From Alphaproteobacteria bacterium (GTDB lineage Bacteria; Pseudomonadota; Alphaproteobacteria; Micavibrionales; Micavibrionaceae), in NCBI GenBank assembly GCA_028277665.1, contig JANQFU010000009.1:1-64000 (forward strand): DNA of 64,000 bases. The letters run 5' to 3'. Of the stretch, positions 26,166 to 33,742 are shown piece after piece. Position numbers and translations under genes: made by a program. The notes below the pieces were generated by a model. The model worked only from the letters and a program-made list of their open reading frames with translations, searched no databases and was not told the DNA's origin. Numbering within the stretch: the stretch's first letter is position 1; every line of letters begins with the position of its first letter.

Positions 26166-27503
26166 TTACGAAGTTCCGCTCGCCCGGCCGAGGCGATTCA
26201 GATAGGGACCGATGGAGATGATGACCTGATCGAGGACATGGCTTTGCGCCTTGGCGAATTTTCGCGCGGCGTTGTATTTGTCGGCCAGAAGGTCGGGGTT
26301 CCCGAGCAGTTCATAAAGAACGGCGTACAGGCCGTCCGCGTCCGGGATTTCCTCGGCAACGTGATGTTCGTTCATCAGATCGTAGATTTCCTGAAGGTTC
26401 TGGATGTTCGGGCCGTGCAGGACGTAACAGTCAAGGAGTGCGGCCTCCAGCGGATTATGACCGCCGCCGCCGTCCAGGCTGAGCGAACGGCCGATGCAGG
26501 CGATCTTGACGAGACGGTAAAACAGGCCGAGTTCGCCGAGCGTATCGGCGATATAGATATCCGTTTCGGCGTCGGGAAGGATGAACGGGGCGTCATTCGC
26601 ACCCGTGTCCGTATTCACGTCCGGTTTGCGGCGGCGCGTTTTCAAAGGAGATTGGCGGATCAGGGTTTTATAAATCTCCGGGCCGCGTTCCGGATGGCGG
26701 GGGACGATCACGGTCAGAAGATCCGGAAAGTCGCGTTTCAGGCGTTCGTGAACGTCTGTTGCGATTTCCTCTTCTCCCGCATGGGTGCTCGCGTACAGCC
26801 AGCACGGGCGATCCCGGACGACGGCCACCATTTTATCGAGATCGGCTTTCCGGCAGGGCAGAGGATCGGCGCTGAATTTCAGGTTGCCGACACACTGGAC
26901 GTTCCGCGCGCCGCGCGCGGCAAGGTTGCGCGCATCCGCCTCCGTCTGGGCGAGAATGAGATCGAAGGCGCCGAGCATTTTCCGGATCAAGAACGGGGCC
27001 AGCCGCCATTTCCGGATGGAACGGGGCGACATGCGCCCGTTCAGAAGAATGGCGGGAATGTGCCGGGTGTGGAGCGCGTCCAGAAGGTTCGGCCAAAGCT
27101 CGGACTCCGTCCAGAACGCCAGATCCGGCGACCAGTGCGCGAGGAATGTCTCGACCCAGTCCGGATGATCGAGCGGAATGAATTGATGAATGACCCGCTC
27201 CGGGTCCGGAATGCGGGTTTTCAGATATCCGGCCGAGGTCAGGGTTCCGGTTGTCATCAGGATCTTCAGATCCGGATAATTCTCGACGAGGTAGCGGACG
27301 AGGATCATGGCCGACTGCGCTTCCCCGACGCTCGCGCCGTGGATCCAGATAAGCGGGCCGTCCGGACGCCGGCGCGAAGGCGTTCCCATGCGCTCTTTCA
27401 GGCGGTCCGGATCTTCCTTTCCGGCGGCGCGCCGGCGCTCGAGGAGGATTTCGAGCAGCGGGGTACAGGCCCGGAGCAATATTCTATAGATTTTCAGCGT
27501 CAT
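26166..27503 (-). CDS. waaA: 3-deoxy-D-manno-octulosonic acid (Kdo) transferase
   Basis: A 445-residue GT30-family enzyme that adds Kdo from CMP-Kdo to lipid IVA at the cytoplasmic face of the inner membrane. Recognisable blocks are the N-terminal membrane-associated helix (KIYRILLRACTPLLEILL), the acceptor-domain WIHGASVGEAQSA with the catalytic Glu, MTTGTLTSAGYLKTRIP, FWTESELWPNLLDAL, LLNGRMSPRSIRKW, GNLKFSADPL and IACIGRSLSLDGGGGHNPLE in the CMP-Kdo-binding domain. It is slightly longer than usual because of an Arg/Asp-rich insertion near residues 285-305 (KTRRRKPDVNTDTGAND). It shows the organism makes lipopolysaccharide. The palindromic region separates it from obg. Confidence 0.93.
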   Translation of the reverse strand: MTLKIYRILLRACTPLLEILLERRRAAGKEDPDRLKERMGTPSRRRPDGPLIWIHGASVGEAQSAMILVRYLVENYPDLKILMTTGTLTSAGYLKTRIPDPERVIHQFIPLDHPDWVETFLAHWSPDLAFWTESELWPNLLDALHTRHIPAILLNGRMSPRSIRKWRLAPFLIRKMLGAFDLILAQTEADARNLAARGARNVQCVGNLKFSADPLPCRKADLDKMVAVVRDRPCWLYASTHAGEEEIATDVHERLKRDFPDLLTVIVPRHPERGPEIYKTLIRQSPLKTRRRKPDVNTDTGANDAPFILPDAETDIYIADTLGELGLFYRLVKIACIGRSLSLDGGGGHNPLEAALLDCYVLHGPNIQNLQEIYDLMNEHHVAEEIPDADGLYAVLYELLGNPDLLADKYNAARKFAKAQSHVLDQVIISIGPYLNRLGRASGTS

Positions 27504-27587
27504 GACCCCGGATGCTAACGTATTATTAGGAGTTTGGCGATACGCTTATAGCAATTCTCATTTATTGAATGCAAAGAGGCCTCCTTC

Positions 27588-27959
27588 ATGAAGACCGTTT
27601 ACACGAAGAACATCAAGCGCCGGAAGAATGACAAATCGTTATCCGGGCCGCTATCCGGGGCGAAGGCGCAGGCGATGCATGCCTATCGCGAGACGCGGGC
27701 GCGGATCGATCCCGAATTGCTTTCACGGGCGCAGGAACTGGCCGAGCGGGCGTTTTTGACGCCGGACGGGTATAATCCTGATAATACTCACAACAAGGCC
27801 GTTCAGGGAAAAGAGCCGGTCAGCCGCCGGAAAAATCTGGAGACGGTGCTGCATCTGTTCGAAAAACGGACGCATTCACCGGAATTTTACCGGGACGTCG
27901 CCAGGCTCGTCGCGCAGGTCCAATCCAATCCGCCCTCCCGCCCGCTTGGGGACGTGTAA
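27588..27959 (+). CDS. Hypothetical protein
   Basis: A 123-residue, strongly basic and hydrophilic protein starting MKTVYTKNIKRRKND, with a GAGG sequence about ten bases before the ATG. It has no membrane segment or signal peptide. Predicted helices (AQAMHAYRETRARIDPELLS, KNLETVLHLFEKRT, FYRDVARLVAQV) dominate. It is divergent from waaA and convergent with the secreted-protein gene on the minus strand. GC-rich third positions and the ribosome-binding site support real coding. No family is recognised. Confidence 0.6.
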   Translation: MKTVYTKNIKRRKNDKSLSGPLSGAKAQAMHAYRETRARIDPELLSRAQELAERAFLTPDGYNPDNTHNKAVQGKEPVSRRKNLETVLHLFEKRTHSPEFYRDVARLVAQVQSNPPSRPLGDV

Positions 27960-28007
27960 AATATCTCAGTCAGGGGCAGGCCCTGGGAAAGAAGTCTATC
28001 CAGCGGA

Positions 28008-28955
28008 TTACTCATTAACACATATCTCGCTTTTCCTGTCGTAGGAGCAGTTGTTGCTACATGTGTACTTGGGTTCCCCATTCTCGTATTTCAGAGAAGT
28101 TTTAATCGGGGCTGTACAGCTGTCTCTGTTTGTGCGTTCGCTGACAGCCTTGTAGACGTCTTTATTCCTTTCTCTTGTTTCTTCTTCCGCAGTTTTCACG
28201 GTATCCCGGGCTATTCCCTGGCGTTCTTCATCTTTTACGCATTCCAGGCCGCCGGTCCGCAGATCGCTTTCGGCATTTGCAAGTTCGTCGAGGGAATAAT
28301 ATTGTTCCTCCGGCCGGGTTCCCGGATTCCAGCATTTTGAGGCATGCCAGACCTGAGACATCATGGAACAGTTATAGCCGCCTTCCTTCGATATGTCCGA
28401 ATCTCCCTTATACCCGGGGACAAGAGACTTTCCGCCCATCATGGGTTCGTCTCCGACAGTTTGCACCAGATAGTTTCTGATCCCTTTCCCAACAGTGTCC
28501 GTAAGAGCGGCTTCTAAAGTCTCGGGCGATGTTTGTCCTGCAAGCCACTCTTCTGCTTCTTCCAGCGTGATTCCGTTTGCTTCTACGAGTTCTTCCGGTG
28601 TGGGTAGAATTCCGTCTTCGCTTGTCCACTCTGGGTTGTCGGAGAAAATCTTTGCAGCGTCAGCGGCGACGTCCATACTCTGGTCGAGGCAGGTCAAGGC
28701 CATTGTCGAGTCCGGTCTCGGGATCATGTCAATCGCAAGATAGGCTCGGGATTCTTCCAGATAAGCCTTTTTTTTCTGGGCTTCCTGTACCCTGCAATCG
28801 CAGGCGCTCGTGGCGATATCGCCGCCGGCGTCGTCACAGGCCGCGAGAGCCGGTCCAGAAAGAAAAAGACAAAAGAAGCATGCCGACAGAAAAAAAGCGC
28901 TTCCGGAAAGCATAATATTTCGGAAGGCTCGACCTGCGGTTCTGAAATGATCCAT
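28008..28955 (-). CDS. Secreted cysteine-containing protein, paralogue 1
   Basis: A 315-residue protein. Start MDHFRTAGRAF at 28955 is chosen over an ATG eight codons upstream because GAGGGG lies just before it. A signal peptide follows (LSGSAFFLSACFFCLFLSG, cleavage after PALA). The mature part shares a set of blocks in the same order with the next gene upstream: MIPRPDST, LDQSMDVAADAAKIFSDNPEW, IRNYLVQTV..MMGGKSLVPG, GGYNCSMMSQVWHASKCWNP, YYSLDELANAES, and a C-terminal cysteine motif (TCSNNCSYDRKSEICVNE). The central part is Glu-rich. It is probably periplasmic or exported, with disulphides. Family and function are not recognised. The gene lies 95 bases downstream of its paralogue. Confidence 0.7.
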   Translation of the reverse strand: MDHFRTAGRAFRNIMLSGSAFFLSACFFCLFLSGPALAACDDAGGDIATSACDCRVQEAQKKKAYLEESRAYLAIDMIPRPDSTMALTCLDQSMDVAADAAKIFSDNPEWTSEDGILPTPEELVEANGITLEEAEEWLAGQTSPETLEAALTDTVGKGIRNYLVQTVGDEPMMGGKSLVPGYKGDSDISKEGGYNCSMMSQVWHASKCWNPGTRPEEQYYSLDELANAESDLRTGGLECVKDEERQGIARDTVKTAEEETRERNKDVYKAVSERTNRDSCTAPIKTSLKYENGEPKYTCSNNCSYDRKSEICVNE

Positions 28956-29050
28956 ATTCCCCTCATTTGATAACATCATTTAACTTTACTCTTTTTCAGG
29001 GTGTAAAAGCAAATACGTACGCGGCATCCAATGCCGGGCAGGCGCCGGTA

Positions 29051-30076
29051 TTATTCGCATTTTCCTTCTCCGTTCTCGTCAAGGACAAAAGCGCAGCCCA
29101 TATTTAAGCAGACTCCGGCAGCATATTCCGTTCGGTCAATGTCGACGACTCGTCCGCCGTCCAGAACGGGATCGTCCCTGACACCGGTGCTTCCCATCTG
29201 CACGATTTTTGAATTTTCGCAATCTCCCCATTTAACGTTTCCGGCCAGAAGCTGGAGCCGGTCCATATCGTGATAGGCAAAACGGTTGCCGTCGGCGTCC
29301 TGATTGTTTATTTGCGCAAGCATGTCTTCCGTTACGCCGGTCCCGTTTTTGCAGCCCGCCGTTGTCGGGCGGTTGCGGGGATCTGCGCTTGCCAGATCTT
29401 CAAAGCTGTATGAAGTCGGGTCGGAATCTGTGCCCGGCGCCCAGAAAGCAGACGAGGGATTGCGGCATTTTGTGGCTTGCCAGACCAGGCTCATCAGAGA
29501 GTTGTTGTATCCTTCGGGCCGGATTTTTGCTTCGATTTTCGGATCAAGAACGCCGCCGGGCAGAAGTTCCCCCCCCATGAGTGCCGGCAGGTAATTGTTT
29601 TTTATATATTTTCTGAGCGTTTTTAACGTGTGCTCCTGAATAGCCGCATCAAGAGGTTCGACTCCCAGAGAGGAGCTTGTGTTTGCGCTATCGTCCCCGG
29701 ATTCTGTGCTGACATCGTAATTTATGCTGTTATATTCCGGATTTTCAATAAAAATCAGACCGATGGTGTTGGCGATGTTTGCAAGAGACTGATCATATCT
29801 CATGATTTCGAACACGCTGTCCGGCGGCGGCACCATCGTTTGCAGATTGGTGGCATCCTGTGCGCGGTTTACATGCGCACGGGTCTTGATTGCGCTCATG
29901 ACATTCGGGTCGCATGTCGGCGGCGCCGATGTTGTTTCCGCGTAAGAGGGAAAAGGAAAAGAAGACAGAGCGGCCAAAACCGAAAGAACGAGGACGTAAA
30001 CGCACATGACGCAGCGCGGTTTGCACGGAGACCTCCGTTCCGTCAAATATTCAGACTGGGTTCTTGTGTTTTTCAC
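29051..30076 (-). CDS. Secreted cysteine-containing protein, paralogue 2
   Basis: A 341-residue protein with a GTG start at 30076 (a later ATG at 30007 would still leave a full signal peptide, VYVLVLSVLAALSSFPFPSYA). Shared blocks with the downstream paralogue are MVPPPDSV, YDQSLANIANTIGLIFIENPEY, LRKYIKNNYLPALMGGELLPGG, EGYNNSLMSLVWQATKCRNP, TSYSFEDLASADP, and a C-terminal CLNMGCAFVLDENGEGKCE that matches the cysteine spacing of the paralogue. Identity outside these blocks is low, so the duplication is old. Acidic Asn/Asp/Ser-rich loops suggest an extracytoplasmic protein. Function is unknown. Confidence 0.7.
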   Translation of the reverse strand: MKNTRTQSEYLTERRSPCKPRCVMCVYVLVLSVLAALSSFPFPSYAETTSAPPTCDPNVMSAIKTRAHVNRAQDATNLQTMVPPPDSVFEIMRYDQSLANIANTIGLIFIENPEYNSINYDVSTESGDDSANTSSSLGVEPLDAAIQEHTLKTLRKYIKNNYLPALMGGELLPGGVLDPKIEAKIRPEGYNNSLMSLVWQATKCRNPSSAFWAPGTDSDPTSYSFEDLASADPRNRPTTAGCKNGTGVTEDMLAQINNQDADGNRFAYHDMDRLQLLAGNVKWGDCENSKIVQMGSTGVRDDPVLDGGRVVDIDRTEYAAGVCLNMGCAFVLDENGEGKCE

Positions 30077-30446
30077 GACCTGATTCGCCTTCCGCCCGTC
30101 CGAACGGGTGTCTATCCTTAACTTAACCAGTTTATCAGGAAAAATCCGGAGATGCCAAATTTTAGAAATACGGATTCACCACCCGTCAAAATTTTGTTAC
30201 CCCTGTGAAAACGCATGACTGTCCGGGAAAAGGTTAATATCCCCAAAACCCGCAACCCCTAGGTCTCGCCAAATGAAAACCTCCCGGTTTTCAAGGCTCG
30301 ACCCCCGCTTTTTGCGGGGGTAAACTACGGTTCCGGGATTGCGCGTTAACTTTTTTCCGGACCGTCGTGCGTGAAAACGGGGATGACAAGTTGGTTTTGG
30401 CTTTTTGACGGGTGGTGAGAAATACGGACGATTGCCCTGAATTTCC
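30077..30446. repeat. Long imperfect palindrome upstream of secreted paralogue 2
   Basis: The 370-base gap between the secreted paralogue and the DUF3126 gene holds no gene. Its left arm (30165-30238) is the reverse complement of the right arm (30345-30427) with about three quarters identity by eye: AAATACGG...CACCACCCGTCAAAA pairs with TTTTGACGGGTGGTG..AAATACGG. The centre contains two clean hairpins, GAAAACCTCCCGGTTTTC and ACCCCCGCTTTTTGCGGGGGT (30301-30321). Confidence 0.75.
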
Positions 30447-30662
30447 TCAGGCGTCGTCGAGATCAATGTCGAGGATCGCCATCGTGAAGGTGTAGGATGT
30501 ATCGTCGTCTTCGTCGTCTTTGTAGATGATTCCGATAAACTCTCCGGCAAGAAGGACTTCAACCGAATCTTCCGTTTGCTTGCGCATGCGCAGGCTGATT
30601 TGCCGGTTTCCAAATTTTTTCTGGAGATAGGATTCAATTTTGCGTGTTTCGTCCTGTGTCAT
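30447..30662 (-). CDS. DUF3126-family protein
   Basis: A 71-residue protein starting MTQDETRKIESYLQKKFGN. The block LLAGEFIGIIYKDDEDDDTS followed by YTFTMAILDIDLDDA is characteristic of the alphaproteobacterial DUF3126 family. It is acidic at the C-terminus and has no signal peptide, so it is cytoplasmic. A purine-rich stretch (AGAAAGAGAG) lies before the ATG. Function is unknown in the family. It is flanked on both sides by repeat elements and is therefore likely transcribed alone. Confidence 0.85.
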   Translation of the reverse strand: MTQDETRKIESYLQKKFGNRQISLRMRKQTEDSVEVLLAGEFIGIIYKDDEDDDTSYTFTMAILDIDLDDA

Positions 30663-30688
30663 AAAAACTCTCTTTCTGCCTGTAGGTG

Positions 30689-30872
30689 TCAGGACCTAAT
30701 AAATAATAGACTTCTTTCCTAACTGGCTGTTTTGGCACCAAATCGGCATGAAAACGCCTTCTCACATGCTTATGTATCTCATATACACTGCGCTGTTCGT
30801 CGATGTTTTCATACCACCTTGCCACAAAATATCTCATCAGTTACGAAAGAAGTCTATTATTTATAGGTCCTG
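30689..30872. repeat. Inverted-repeat-bounded element, copy 1
   Basis: Ends TCAGGACCTAATAAATAATA...CTTCTTTCCTAACTG (30689-30725) and CAGTTACGAAAGAAG...TTATAGGTCCTGA (30838-30872) are inverted copies with one mismatch and one one-base gap over about 36 bases. The interior of about 110 bases (GGCTGTTTTGGCACCAAATC...ACCTTGCCACAAAAT) is shared with copy 2 at 36635-36802 in the same orientation. No transposase is encoded, so it resembles a miniature inverted-repeat element. Confidence 0.8.
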
Positions 30873-30907
30873 ATCCTAAGTCTCATATTTAAGGCCGTGT
30901 TGCGTTG

Positions 30908-32074
30908 TTATGATGCTCTGGCGAGGATCATGTCCCGGAAGCGGTCGAAGAGGTAGTGGCTGTCCTGTGGCCCCGGGGAGGCTTCCGGGTGGTACTGGAC
31001 GGAGAAGGCCGGGCGGTCTTTGACGCGCAGGCCTTCGTTCGATCCGTCAAACAGGCTTTTGTGGGAAATTTCCACATTTTCGGGCAGGCTTTCCGGGATG
31101 ACGACAAAGCCGTGATTTTGTGACGTGATCTCGACTTTCCCCGTTTCAAGATCTTTGACCGGGTGATTCGCGCCGCGGTGGCCGAGATGCATTTTTTGTG
31201 TTTTTCCGCCCAGAGCCAGCGCAAGAAGCTGGTGGCCGAGGCAAATCCCAAACAAGGGGATGTTTTTATCCAGCAATTCCCGAATCATCGGAACGGCATA
31301 TGTTCCTGTGGCCGAAGGGTCTCCCGGGCCGTTTGACAAAAACACGCCGTCGGGGTTTTTGGCGAGGATTTCTTCTGCGCTTGTGTTCCCGGGGACGACA
31401 GTTACGTGTGCGCCGCTATTGGTCAGACAGCGCAAGATGTTCGTTTTTGCGCCGAAATTGACGGCGACGACATGGAAAGAGGGGGCGTTTTGCTGTGCGT
31501 AGCCTTTGCCCGGTTGCCATGTTTTTTCTGTCCATTCATAGCTCTGGCGGCAGGTGACGTCCTTGGCCAGATCCATGCCTTCTAGGCCGGGCCACGCGGC
31601 GACGTCGGCGCGCAGGCGTTCGAGGTCAAAATCGCCGTTTTCGTTGCAGGCAATCAGGCCGTTCGGGGCTCCGATATCCCTGATTCTGCGGGTGAGAGCG
31701 CGCGTGTCGACGCCGCAGATCCCCGGAAGGTTTTGCATCTCCAGCCAGCGATCGAATGCGTTTTCGCTGCGCCAGTTTGACGGGGCGGTCGGTTTCTCCC
31801 GGCAAATCAGACCGCAGGCCGCCGGATTGGTCGTTTCAAAATCTTCCGTGTTGGTCCCGACATTGCCGATATGTGGAAACGTAAAGGTGATGATCTGGGC
31901 TGCGTAGGACGGATCGGTCAGGATTTCCTGATATCCTGTCATGGATGTGTTGAAACAGATTTCCCCCATGCGCTCTGTCTGTGCACCAAAGCCTTTTCCG
32001 GGAATGACGGATCCGTCCGCCAGAACGATGACGGCGGTTGTGCCTTCGGGAAGTGCCGGGGGATTTTGTGGCAT
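30908..32074 (-). CDS. carA: Carbamoyl-phosphate synthase small subunit
   Basis: A 388-residue glutamine amidotransferase subunit that releases ammonia from glutamine for the large subunit CarB, feeding pyrimidine and arginine synthesis. The N-terminal domain has the family blocks GEICFNTSMTGYQEILTDPS and YAAQIITFTFPHIGNVGTN. The class I GATase domain has the nucleophile Cys near residue 276 in GICLGHQLLALALGG, and the His-Glu pair in QYHPEASPGP. Length fits CarA (about 380-400). carB lies about 19 kb away, so the two are unlinked. It is divergent from the NDUFS4-like gene. Confidence 0.96.
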   Translation of the reverse strand: MPQNPPALPEGTTAVIVLADGSVIPGKGFGAQTERMGEICFNTSMTGYQEILTDPSYAAQIITFTFPHIGNVGTNTEDFETTNPAACGLICREKPTAPSNWRSENAFDRWLEMQNLPGICGVDTRALTRRIRDIGAPNGLIACNENGDFDLERLRADVAAWPGLEGMDLAKDVTCRQSYEWTEKTWQPGKGYAQQNAPSFHVVAVNFGAKTNILRCLTNSGAHVTVVPGNTSAEEILAKNPDGVFLSNGPGDPSATGTYAVPMIRELLDKNIPLFGICLGHQLLALALGGKTQKMHLGHRGANHPVKDLETGKVEITSQNHGFVVIPESLPENVEISHKSLFDGSNEGLRVKDRPAFSVQYHPEASPGPQDSHYLFDRFRDMILARAS

Positions 32075-32238
32075 GGTGCGTTTCTCCAGAACAAGTGGCT
32101 CTGGAGACCAGTTTTCTACAGGGTTTTTCGAAAAATGTGAAGAAAAATAACCGGTCCGGAAAATCTTATTAACATCTGGTCAACTTTTCTGTGAGAGGCT
32201 ATTCTTCAGAATGAGCAAAAAGAAGGTGGGGAGGACCT

Positions 32239-32598
32239 ATGGAAGCCTATATCTTCAAGGCCGAAAAAACGGCGATGCAATCCGGGCGCGGCGCTCAGAC
32301 CGGGCGGTGCTGGTGTCTTGAACTCCGCTATTGCGTCGGGGCCCCGAGCGAGCCGCTGATGGGCTGGACGTCCGGGAAAGATACGAACAATCAGGTTCGC
32401 CTCCGTTTTTCGACACAAAAAGAGGCGCAAGCGTTTGCAAACGCCAGGGGATGGCGGTATAAGGTGCTCCCGCCGCAGGAACGGAAAATCATTCCGCGGA
32501 ATTACGCCGATAATTTTCGGTACCAGTCTCCGGAGCTTGCAGAGAAAGAGAAAAAGACGGAAAAAAAACGCAAACGGCCCCGTAGCTCAACTGGATAG
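32239..32598 (+). CDS. NDUFS4-like complex I accessory subunit (ETC complex I subunit family)
   Basis: A 119-residue protein starting MEAYIFKAEKTAMQSGRG, with GGGGAGG before the ATG. It matches PF04800 (mitochondrial NDUFS4/18 kDa subunit and alphaproteobacterial homologues): WCLELRY, the PLMGWTSGKDTNNQVRLRF block, STQKEAQAFANARGWRYKV and PRNYADNFRY. In characterised enzymes this subunit stabilises the NADH-oxidising arm. The last residues (KKRKRPRSSTG) are encoded inside the following tRNA gene, and the TAG stop at 32596-32598 is part of the tRNA D-loop; the conserved domain is complete before this. The rest of complex I is elsewhere, with nuoJ-N from 55369. Confidence 0.88.
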   Translation: MEAYIFKAEKTAMQSGRGAQTGRCWCLELRYCVGAPSEPLMGWTSGKDTNNQVRLRFSTQKEAQAFANARGWRYKVLPPQERKIIPRNYADNFRYQSPELAEKEKKTEKKRKRPRSSTG

Positions 32599-32652
32599 AG
32601 CGCTCGCCTTCTAAGCGAATGGTTGCAGGTTCGAGCCCTGCCGGGGTCGCCA
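32576..32652 (+). tRNA. tRNA-Arg (anticodon TCT)
   Basis: A 77-base cloverleaf including an encoded CCA. The acceptor GGCCCCG (32576-32582) pairs with CGGGGTC (32642-32648). The D-arm is GCTC/GAGC, the anticodon loop CTTCTAA has TCT at 32610-32612, the T-arm is GCAGG-TTCGAGC-CCTGC, and CCA lies at 32650-32652. The lowest anticodon-stem pair is a C-A mismatch. It reads AGA/AGG codons. Its first 23 bases overlap the coding end of the NDUFS4-like gene. Confidence 0.95.
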
Positions 32653-32674
32653 TTGTCTTTTGGTCTTGTTTTTT

Positions 32675-33742
32675 TTAGCTCGGAGTAAGCCCCCAGTCTG
32701 TCGGGTCATAGTGGACTTCTGCGAGAGGGGAATCGGCACCCCAATCGAATGAATCGCTGTCGCCGGAGAGTGGCTGGCGCGGCGGCGGCTCGGGATCGTC
32801 GTTATTATCAGCACGGCGGGTGTCTAATCGGATCGTGTCCCTGATGAAGCTCCTGATGTAAGCCGTGACCGAACCTCTTGCGCCTACATGTTCAAGAATA
32901 TTATCGTGTGTGATTGTGTCTTCTACAGGCGGCGCGAGTCTTGCGTGTCCGCCGGCGCCCTGGACGTCATCCACAAATTTTTGCATGTCTCCTTCATTTC
33001 CGGCTGTTCGATCACTGGAAGAGATCAGCAAAATTGGAGGGTCGTCTTCACTGATGTGTGTTCTCGGGGACAGGTTTTCCCAGGCTTCAGGGTCTCTACC
33101 GTGCGCGTTTATAAGCATTTGATGACGGATCCAATTTCCAGAACTTTGAGCGTCTGCGATTTCTTGGGGGATATCCAGGGCGTCGCTGTCGAGTCCGATA
33201 ATCCCGCTAATTTTTCCTGTAAATCCTGCTTTAGCAAGATAGTTCGGATCCATTCCGGCCAGAAGCGATATATGTGCGCCAGCGGAGTGCCCCATAAAAT
33301 AAACTGAAGAAGGGGCGTCCCCGAATTCCTCTGTAAACCGGGCGCAAAAATGTGCGGTTGCGTCAGCGACGTCTTGTGCGGCGTCTTCCGGGGTGGTCGT
33401 ATCAGAAACAAGGCGGTAGTTTGTGACGACGACGTTAGATCCGGAATCACGGAGTTGCATTGCGGCCTGTGTGACGTCATCGTTGCTTTTGTCTCCGGTC
33501 GTCCATCCTCCGCCGTGAACGAGAACGACTGTCGGGGCACTTTCCGGGGCCTCAGCGGCGTAATAGACATCGTATGTCTGAAGCGGGTCATCGCCGAATC
33601 TGATGTCTGTTTCGTCAGGCGTCGGTTCGGGAGGGTCTTGTTGACGGAATGCCCTCCGAAGCCCCGGTTCCGCCAGGCCGTCGAAATGCAGAGTTCCGTC
33701 ATCCTCCGGCAACCTGAATGATGTGTTGTCTTCTTTCCACAT
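32675..33742 (-). CDS. Alpha/beta-hydrolase (esterase/lipase-like)
   Basis: A 355-residue protein. Start MWKEDNTSFRLPEDD at 33742 has GGGGAGG about nine bases upstream. The hydrolase core spans about residues 45-290: oxyanion-hole motif HGGGW, nucleophile Ser in the GHSAGA elbow (FMGHSAGAHISLLAG), an acidic residue probably in the SSSDRTAGNEGD loop, and a catalytic His probably in EDTITHDNILEH. The pattern fits the BD-FAE/kynurenine-formamidase-like esterases. There is no signal peptide, so it is cytoplasmic. The last 60 residues are Asp/Pro/Ser-rich and probably disordered. Substrate unknown. A strong terminator-like hairpin at 33884-33914 stands in front of it. Confidence 0.8.
   Translation of the reverse strand: MWKEDNTSFRLPEDDGTLHFDGLAEPGLRRAFRQQDPPEPTPDETDIRFGDDPLQTYDVYYAAEAPESAPTVVLVHGGGWTTGDKSNDDVTQAAMQLRDSGSNVVVTNYRLVSDTTTPEDAAQDVADATAHFCARFTEEFGDAPSSVYFMGHSAGAHISLLAGMDPNYLAKAGFTGKISGIIGLDSDALDIPQEIADAQSSGNWIRHQMLINAHGRDPEAWENLSPRTHISEDDPPILLISSSDRTAGNEGDMQKFVDDVQGAGGHARLAPPVEDTITHDNILEHVGARGSVTAYIRSFIRDTIRLDTRRADNNDDPEPPPRQPLSGDSDSFDWGADSPLAEVHYDPTDWGLTPS

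Noticed and set aside
26238-27518. Plus-strand open frame of 426 codons opposite waaA
   Set aside because: waaA has clear family motifs; the opposite frame has none.
30197-30637. Minus-strand frame of 146 codons
   Set aside because: It is made of the long palindrome plus another frame of the DUF3126 gene.
30634-30837. Minus-strand frame of 67 codons beginning MRYFVARWYENIDEQ
   Set aside because: It is confined to the inverted-repeat element; the corresponding frame in copy 2 is not kept open in the same way, so coding is unlikely.
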